Below are positions 1 to 4,208 of a stretch of 9,263 nucleotides of DNA, in pieces. Position numbers and translations under genes: made by a program. The DNA lies in assembly GCA_022565075.1 (NCBI GenBank), contig JADFKG010000083.1:1-9263 (forward strand), written 5' to 3'. Each line of letters opens with the position of its first letter. The first letter of the stretch is position 1. Source of the DNA: Chloroflexota bacterium (GTDB lineage: Bacteria > Chloroflexota > Dehalococcoidia > SM23-28-2 > RBG-16-64-32). The notes under the pieces were generated by a model, which was given only the letters and a program-made list of their open reading frames with translations, ran no database searches and was not told the origin of the DNA.

Positions 1-1
1 T

Positions 2-565
2 ATCCACGACAGCGGAACCCATCTCTATAGCCTTATTAACGACGTTCTCGACGTTTCCAAGATCGAATTCGGCAAGCTAGAACTCGACCTCGCCGAGATC
101 GACATTCACGAAACGATGACCCGTTGCGTCCGGCTTGTTGCCGACCGCGCCGAGAACGGACAGGTGAAGATTTCCGTTGTGGCGCCTAAGGGCCTACCCC
201 TGTTTATTGCCGACGATCGCAAGCTCCTGCAGATCGTCCTTAACCTGCTGTCCAACGCCGTCAAATTCACCCCCGAGGGCGGCGCCGTGACCTTGACCGC
301 CGCGGGGGATGACCACGGCGGGCTGATAATCAGCGTCGAGGATACCGGCATCGGCATCGCGGCGGAGGATATGGAGACCGTCATGGAGCCGTTCGGTCAG
401 GTCGACAGCAGCCTGGCGCGCCGCTACGAAGGCACCGGACTCGGCATGTCGCTGTCTAAATCCCTGGTCGAACTCCACGGCGGCAGCCTCGACATCGAAA
501 GCGAAGTCGGTGTGGGAACGAAAGTCACCGTTCGTCTGCCGGCAAAAAAACAGCCCCGGACTTAA
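2..565 (+). CDS. Sensor histidine kinase, C-terminal part (5' end outside window)
   Basis: The frame is open from the window edge and gives 187 residues ending at TAA 563-565. The first ~30 residues match the second half of a HisKA dimerisation domain: IHDSG, then LINDVLDVSKIEFGKLEL. The phospho-accepting His itself lies upstream of the window. An HATPase_c ATP-binding domain follows. Its N box is near residues 76-92 (DRKLLQIVLNLLSNAVKF), its G1 box is VEDTGIGI with the downstream PFGQVDSS, and its G2 box is YEGTGLGMSLSK. The protein ends soon after the last strand (VTVRLP), so no receiver domain is fused at the C-terminus. Such kinases autophosphorylate and pass the phosphate to a response regulator. 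The wording of the HisKA segment resembles the PleC/DivJ class of Alphaproteobacteria. Which sensor domain it carries cannot be seen. The kinase call is firm; the subclass is tentative. Confidence 0.95.
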   Translation: MHDSGTHLYSLINDVLDVSKIEFGKLELDLAEIDIHETMTRCVRLVADRAENGQVKISVVAPKGLPLFIADDRKLLQIVLNLLSNAVKFTPEGGAVTLTAAGDDHGGLIISVEDTGIGIAAEDMETVMEPFGQVDSSLARRYEGTGLGMSLSKSLVELHGGSLDIESEVGVGTKVTVRLPAKKQPRT

Positions 566-610
566 AATCTCACACCGCGTCTAAATTTTTTTGGCGGCAT
601 TAATCCCACT

Positions 611-645
611 TTAACCATCAGCGGGTAAGGATGGCTTAAGGTTAA
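611..645 (+). promoter_or_regulatory. Putative CtrA-type binding motifs upstream of small orphan gene
   Basis: TTAACCAT at 611-618 is identical to the CtrA half-site known from Caulobacter and relatives. TTAAGGTTAA at 636-645 is made of two TTAA blocks 2 bp apart, not the 7 bp of a full CtrA site. Both lie in the 100-bp A/T-rich gap just ahead of the small gene starting at 666. I infer possible cell-cycle type control. The motif is short and no sigma-70 promoter is clear here, so confidence is low to moderate. Confidence 0.4.
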
Positions 646-665
646 TGCTCCTGGGAGATTTGATC

Positions 666-869
666 ATGTCTTTGTCACTGCGGCATATGGATGCGCTGAT
701 CGACGTTCTCGAAAATAAACTCAGCGATATGCTTGTTTGGGACGGTGAAGACCGCAAGGAAATCGCCATTCTCACCGGCTGCCTCGATGAGTTGAACACC
801 ATGAAGGGCAACGTCGACAACGTCCTGTCATTCAACAAGCGTCATTCGTCCGGCGCCACCGTCGCCTAA
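666..869 (+). CDS. Small hypothetical protein, 67 aa (alphaproteobacterial part)
   Basis: I chose ATG 666 because GGGAGA at 653-658 lies 7 bases upstream. An in-frame TTG at 645 would add seven residues but has no such site. The protein begins MSLSLRHMDALIDVLENKL and is mostly predicted helix, with alternating acidic and hydrophobic residues through about residue 56. It ends in a short Ser/Gly/Ala tail. It has one Cys, and no signal peptide or membrane segment is visible. I do not recognise a family. It sits alone between the kinase gene (100-base gap) and the oppositely oriented hemN, whose stop codon is 18 bases past this one. The TTAACCAT motif upstream suggests its own promoter. The clean ribosome site and codon use make it a likely real gene; its function is unknown. 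Confidence 0.7.
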   Translation: MSLSLRHMDALIDVLENKLSDMLVWDGEDRKEIAILTGCLDELNTMKGNVDNVLSFNKRHSSGATVA

Positions 870-887
870 TTCCGTCTGCCGGACTGG

Positions 888-1142
888 TCAGACAGCCGCC
901 GCATGACGCGGCGCGGTTTGATCGACGCCCGCCAACCGGTGATCGAACGCCGCGCAAACCACGCGCAGCAACAGCCGCGCGCCGCTGGACACCTTGATAT
1001 GGCCGCCCTCGCGCGTGATCGCGCCACAGGCTTCAAGCGGCGCCAGTTCGGCCAGGGCATCCTCCAGCCCGGCGCAGCCGCCCTCAATAGCATCTAAATC
1101 CACTTCCATCTGGCACATCAAAAGCTCGATGATGCGCCGCCG
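888..1142 (-). CDS. hemN: Oxygen-independent coproporphyrinogen III oxidase HemN, C-terminal fragment
   Basis: Read on minus, the frame gives RRIIELLMCQMEVDL, then a helical region (LAPLEACGAI), a short beta segment (GGHIKVS), LLLRVVCAAFDHRLAG and the end PRHAAAV at TGA 888-890. This order matches the C-terminal domain of HemN: RRxVIExLMC, a 'L.PL...G.v' segment, 'R.v...FD.yL', and the ARHSxAV ending typical of alphaproteobacterial members. HemN is a radical-SAM enzyme that oxidatively decarboxylates coproporphyrinogen III in anaerobic haem synthesis. The radical-SAM core with its CxxxCxxC motif is absent from the window. Similarity ends within a few codons upstream of the RR pair (about 1139-1145), where residues expected to read like DDxLRR are replaced by unrelated ones. 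The gene is therefore cut by the joint, not by the window edge. Recognition is from memory of the family and is fairly secure. Confidence 0.8.
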   Translation of the reverse strand, partial: RRRIIELLMCQMEVDLDAIEGGCAGLEDALAELAPLEACGAITREGGHIKVSSGARLLLRVVCAAFDHRLAGVDQTAPRHAAAV

Positions 1143-1145
1143 CCG
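1128..1145. other. Probable chimeric joint between two genomes
   Basis: The hemN reading on minus is good up to about 1139 and fails beyond about 1145. The exported-protein reading on plus is sensible from about 1131 (DAPPPTETSG). The two frames meet within a GCC-rich run (GATGATGCGCCGCCGCCGAC) that could have served as microhomology. Base composition and gene style differ on the two sides. No insertion-sequence ends, tRNA or direct repeats typical of integration are visible at the joint. Confidence 0.65.
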
Positions 1146-1595
1146 ACCGAGACTTCCGGCGCCATGACGCCCGTCGGCACGAAGGACGCGACACCGACGC
1201 GGTCTTCGATCACCGGTCCCGGTTCGGGCGCGCCCGCGCCTGCCGACCCGACGCTGGACGAGGAGCTGACAGAGATAACGTCCGGCAGCCTGCTGACGCC
1301 GATTCCGCCGGGCACCGTTATTCAGCTCGATCCGCTCGGTATCGCGGGTGTGGACACGGGGCGCACGCCTTCGTGCGACAACTTTGCCTTCGACTTCACC
1401 TGGCAGGTGCAGAGCCCCTATCCACCGGACGGTGTCAACCTTGTCTGGCAGTTCATCCGCGACGGCGATGTGATTGAGGTCGCTGCCGGTCCCGCCGGCG
1501 AACAGACCATCGGCTGCGGGCTATTGGAGGCCGAGAACCGCGGCTCGGGGCCGATCACCGTGGCGATCCGCTATCGCGTCGGCGCGATCGAGTAG
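1131..1595 (+). CDS. Probable exported beta-rich protein, C-terminal part (5' end lost at joint)
   Basis: The frame is open from the joint to TAG 1593-1595 and gives about 154 residues. An internal ATG at 1164 is possible but sits inside the linker, so I read the gene as lacking its true start. The first ~50 residues are a low-complexity Pro/Thr/Ser/Gly/Ala linker (DAPPPTETSG, TGPGSGAPAPADP). This kind of spacer is common after a signal peptide or between extracellular domains. A compact C-terminal domain of about 80 residues follows. It contains alternating beta-type segments (FAFDFTWQVQ, GVNLVWQFIRDG, ITVAIRYRVG) and two Cys (in SCDN and IGCG), which could form a disulfide. The pattern suggests an immunoglobulin-like sandwich, but I cannot name a family. 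Its stop lies one base from the stop of the lipoprotein gene on the other strand. Confidence 0.6.
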   Translation, partial: DAPPPTETSGAMTPVGTKDATPTRSSITGPGSGAPAPADPTLDEELTEITSGSLLTPIPPGTVIQLDPLGIAGVDTGRTPSCDNFAFDFTWQVQSPYPPDGVNLVWQFIRDGDVIEVAAGPAGEQTIGCGLLEAENRGSGPITVAIRYRVGAIE

Positions 1596-1596
1596 A

Positions 1597-2328
1597 TCAG
1601 GGCGCAGGCAGCGCAACGCTGGTGAAGCCTTCCCACTCGACCCACCAGTCGTAGAAGTCGGGCACGAGTTCAGTGTTCGCTCCGGAGAACCTCGTGATCG
1701 CCCATTCGCCGCCGCGCTCGGCGATCTCCAGCGACATCGCCATACCTTCAAACGGCTCCAGGTCTCCGAGGCTGCCCAGACCGGCGATAAGCACGTCGGC
1801 CACGTCCGGCGACTGATCGTCGCCGAGCGACATCTGACCGATCGCGTACATCCTTGCGTCTTCGGCGTCGGGGCCCGTTAGCCGGTCGCTGATCGCCGCT
1901 TCGTAGGTGGCCTCCGTCCAGTAACCACCTTCGGACTGCCAGAAGCCGTAGCTGATGGCAGGCAGGGTGTGGCCGGGCGCGCCATAGCACTCCTCTGGTT
2001 CGGCGGGGAAGCCGCTGGTGCTCTGGCACTCGTACGCGGCGAAATGCGTGTGATCGATCACGAACTGCACGTCGTTGGCTTCGATGGCGTCCTCAAGGTC
2101 GCTCAAGAACGCGAGCAGCCCAGGCGCATCCAGTATCTCCTGGAGTCGCTCATCGGTGGGAGATACGGCAGTCGCAGCCGGAGTTGGGCTGGGCGTAACG
2201 AGCTCAGACGTGGGAGTCGTGGCCGCGGGCGTTCCGGGCCCGTCGGCGTCATCTCCACAGCCGAACGCGACTACTGCGGTCGCCACGACTGCGGCGAGTG
2301 TCACGCTGCGTAGTGAGACGACGATCAC
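1597..2328 (-). CDS. Putative lipoprotein of unknown function
   Basis: The 243-residue protein has a short hydrophobic signal sequence (LAAVVATAVVAFGC) with a lipobox-like AFGC, so Cys24 is the likely lipidated residue. Residues 25-60 form an acidic and Thr/Pro/Ser/Ala-rich spacer (e.g. PTSELVTPSPTPAAT), as in many surface lipoproteins of Chloroflexota and Actinobacteria. The globular part (about 58-243) starts with helices (DERLQEILDAPGLLAFLSDLEDAIEAND). A DHTHF segment at 92-96, two further Cys at 101 and 114, and an aromatic region (YGFWQSEGGYW, 127-137) follow. The C-terminus is Trp-rich (DFYDWWVEWEGF). I do not recognise the fold. The start is GTG 2326-2328, the first possible start after an in-frame TAA. 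No convincing ribosome site precedes it, so the start is uncertain. No terminator is evident at its 3' end. Confidence 0.75.
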   Translation of the reverse strand: MIVVSLRSVTLAAVVATAVVAFGCGDDADGPGTPAATTPTSELVTPSPTPAATAVSPTDERLQEILDAPGLLAFLSDLEDAIEANDVQFVIDHTHFAAYECQSTSGFPAEPEECYGAPGHTLPAISYGFWQSEGGYWTEATYEAAISDRLTGPDAEDARMYAIGQMSLGDDQSPDVADVLIAGLGSLGDLEPFEGMAMSLEIAERGGEWAITRFSGANTELVPDFYDWWVEWEGFTSVALPAP

Positions 2329-2397
2329 GGACGGAACAACGCTGGGGTCCTCAGACGGTTACGCTGCGGGCTCGCCTCGCTTCGGCCTTGCGCTTGC

Positions 2398-2438
2398 GCA
2401 AAAAGAGAGGGGCGAGCCGGCGTGGCTCGCCCCTCTCA
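2398..2438 (-). terminator. Strong intrinsic terminator downstream of GGDEF/HD-GYP gene
   Basis: GAGAGGGGCGAGCC (2406-2419) pairs perfectly with GGCTCGCCCCTCTC (2425-2438): a 14-bp stem with the 5-base loop GGCGT. On minus it is followed by TTTTTGCGC (2405 down to 2397). It begins 17 bases after the stop of the minus-strand gene at 2455, so it should end that transcript and insulate the lipoprotein gene. Confidence 0.9.
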
Positions 2439-2454
2439 CACAGCGATGACTTGG

Positions 2455-4020
2455 TTAGAGGGTGTCGAGCGGGGTCATGTGCGGCGCGGCGGTTGCCCCG
2501 ACTGCCCCGACTGCGTGATGCCCGCTCCTGCCGGTCTCGACGACGCGCGTACCGAACTCTTCCTGTTCGTCGCGGAAGCCGTCCGGGTTGCGGCGCACCA
2601 TCCGAATGAAGGCCTCGACTGTGACCGGGTCGAACTGGCTGCCGGCGTGGCGCATTATCTCTTCCAGTGCGTCATCCTGACTCATCGCCTCGCGGTAGGG
2701 CCGTCTGGAGGTCATGGCGTCGTAGGCGTCGACGACAGCGAAGACGCGTGCACCGAGCACGATCTCGTTGCCGCGCAGGCCGCGGGGATAGCCGCCGCCG
2801 CCGTAGTACTCGTGGTGGGAATAGACGATCTCGGCCGCGTCGCGCAGGAAGTCCACGCCGTTGAGGATCTTGTAGCCGAGTTCGGAATGCCGTCGCATCT
2901 CCTGCCATTCGTCGGCTTCCAACGCCTCTTCCTTGAAGAGGATGCTGTCTGTGACGCCGATCTTGCCGATGTCGTGCAGCGCCGCCGCGTACTCGATCTG
3001 CAGCACCTCGTCCTCGCTGAGCTTCATCTCACGCGCGACGAAGGCGGACATCCGGGCCACGCGGCGGGCGTGACGGTGCGTCATCGTGTCGCGGATTTCG
3101 AGCGCGCTGGAGAGGACGTCGACGACCGCGGCGACGAGGCGCCCTTCGTCCTTACCGTTGCGATTGGCGTGCTTGAAGCCCTTGCGCTCAAGCTTGTTCG
3201 CGTAGAGCTTGGCGTCGGCCCAGTGAATGATCTCGTCCAGCGTCTCGCCGCCCCACGGGTAGCCACCGGTGCCGACCGAGACGCCGAGGAAGATGCTGGC
3301 GTTCGCCGTCTCCTTGACGGGCGTCTTGGCCAGCTCGTCCCAGATCCGCCAGGCGATCTTGTCCGCCTCCTTGCGGTCGGCGCCGGGCAGGATGACGGCG
3401 AACTCGTCCCCGCCGATGCGGGCCGTAACGTTCTTCTCGCCGACCTCGCGGTTGAGCACGCGTCCAAATGAGCGCAGGACCTGGTCGCCCACCTGGTGGC
3501 CGAACTCGTCGTTGATGAGCTTCAGGTCATCGACATCGAGCATCAGGATCGAGAGAGGCTTCTTCAAGCGCTGGGCGGTCTTCAGCTCCTCGTGCATCCG
3601 CTCGTAGAAGAAGCGGCGGTTCTGGAGTTCGGTCAGTTCGTCGCGGCCGGCCACCTCCTGCATCTCGGCCTGGCGCTCCCGCCAGACGGCCTCGGTGCGC
3701 TCGCGCTCGATCCGTGCCTGGATGAGTGCGAGCATGGCCTGGACGGAGATGGCAAGACCGACGACGGCGCCGATAGCCATCGCTGGAGCCAGTGGATCGC
3801 CCTCTAGCCAGAAGTGTGCCGCCACAACACCGGCGATCGCCGCAGCGGAGACGATGAAGACGAATATCCTGAAGAAGATGAGCGAGCGAGGGCGCCCCTG
3901 GCCCAGCTCATCGTCCGGATCGCTAACGATATCTGCCACTAAAGACCCCTGTTCTATTGCGGTGCCCCCCGGCACGCCTGCTTTGGGCGCTCTCATCGCC
4001 CTTAGTTGATTAGACGACAC
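2455..4020 (-). CDS. Membrane GGDEF / HD-GYP dual-domain cyclic-di-GMP enzyme
   Basis: The 521-residue protein has two hydrophobic segments (about 47-71 and 79-100) that should anchor it in the membrane, then a charged helical linker. The GGDEF domain (about 120-285) carries a metal-site segment LMLDVDD...IND at 159-171 and an intact GGDEF at 203-207. An HD-GYP phosphodiesterase domain follows (about 295-480), with HRHARR, ALHDIGKIG (HD at 349-350), HHE at 402-404 and GGGGYP ending at 412. The tail after about 485 is low complexity (AVGAVGATAA). GGDEF domains make cyclic-di-GMP from two GTP; HD-GYP domains degrade it. Catalytic signatures look intact in both. The allosteric RxxD I-site expected just before GGDEF reads GEKN, so product inhibition there is probably absent. 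The listed start is GTG 4018-4020; ATG 3994-3996 is equally possible, and neither has a good ribosome site. A TATAAC at 4033-4038 (minus) could be the -10. Confidence 0.95.
   Translation of the reverse strand: MSSNQLRAMRAPKAGVPGGTAIEQGSLVADIVSDPDDELGQGRPRSLIFFRIFVFIVSAAAIAGVVAAHFWLEGDPLAPAMAIGAVVGLAISVQAMLALIQARIERERTEAVWRERQAEMQEVAGRDELTELQNRRFFYERMHEELKTAQRLKKPLSILMLDVDDLKLINDEFGHQVGDQVLRSFGRVLNREVGEKNVTARIGGDEFAVILPGADRKEADKIAWRIWDELAKTPVKETANASIFLGVSVGTGGYPWGGETLDEIIHWADAKLYANKLERKGFKHANRNGKDEGRLVAAVVDVLSSALEIRDTMTHRHARRVARMSAFVAREMKLSEDEVLQIEYAAALHDIGKIGVTDSILFKEEALEADEWQEMRRHSELGYKILNGVDFLRDAAEIVYSHHEYYGGGGYPRGLRGNEIVLGARVFAVVDAYDAMTSRRPYREAMSQDDALEEIMRHAGSQFDPVTVEAFIRMVRRNPDGFRDEQEEFGTRVVETGRSGHHAVGAVGATAAPHMTPLDTL
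2495..2512. repeat. 9-bp tandem duplication in the 3' end of the GGDEF/HD-GYP gene
   Basis: GCCCCGACT occurs twice head to tail (2495-2503 and 2504-2512). It encodes the repeated Val-Gly-Ala of the low-complexity tail on minus. The unit is a multiple of three, so slippage would change tail length without breaking the frame. Confidence 0.7.
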
Positions 4021-4114
4021 GAGCCCACGTGCGTTATAGCGTTTGGAGGCGGCTACTTGACGTTTTACCGAGCGTTAACGAAAGCGCTGGAACCCGAATC
4101 GCCGGAAGTGCGTG

Positions 4115-4155
4115 GGTGTGGCACTAAAACTCTTGTTCTAAATCGGTGCGGCACT
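4115..4155 (+). repeat. 11-bp direct repeat flanking the uvrA -35 region, 30 bp apart
   Basis: GGTGTGGCACT (4115-4125) and GGTGCGGCACT (4145-4155) match at 10 of 11 positions and start exactly 30 bp apart, close to three helical turns. The second copy ends one base before the TACAAT -10 hexamer. The first lies directly upstream of the LexA-like box. The spacing would put two bound proteins on the same face of the DNA; that a regulator binds is inference. Confidence 0.45.
4127..4138 (+). promoter_or_regulatory. Candidate LexA (SOS) operator of uvrA
   Basis: AAACTCTTGTTC matches the core of the Gram-positive-type LexA box (GAAC, four bases, GTTC) at 7 of 8 fixed positions. It overlaps the proposed -35 hexamer TTGTTC, where a bound repressor would block RNA polymerase. 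uvrA is a classic SOS gene in both E. coli and B. subtilis, which makes the placement meaningful. One half-site is imperfect and the local LexA is not in the window. Confidence 0.45.
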
Positions 4156-4161
4156 TACAAT
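4133..4161 (+). promoter_or_regulatory. Sigma-70-type promoter of uvrA
   Basis: TTGTTC (4133-4138) and TACAAT (4156-4161) are separated by 17 bases, giving expected transcription start near 4168 and a leader of about 40 bases. The leader contains GGAAGGA at 4196-4202, 6 bases before the uvrA ATG. The rest of the 4021-4208 gap shows nothing else that I can name. Confidence 0.65.
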
Positions 4162-4208
4162 AATCCGCTGAGCCGGAGCAGGTTCACCGGCCCCTGGAAG
4201 GATCCAAA

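Noticed and set aside
2422..3471. 349-residue open frame on plus across the GGDEF/HD-GYP gene
   Set aside because: Antisense shadow: the minus-strand gene has intact catalytic motifs and a matching terminator; this frame has Val/Asp/Leu/Ala-rich composition without domains.
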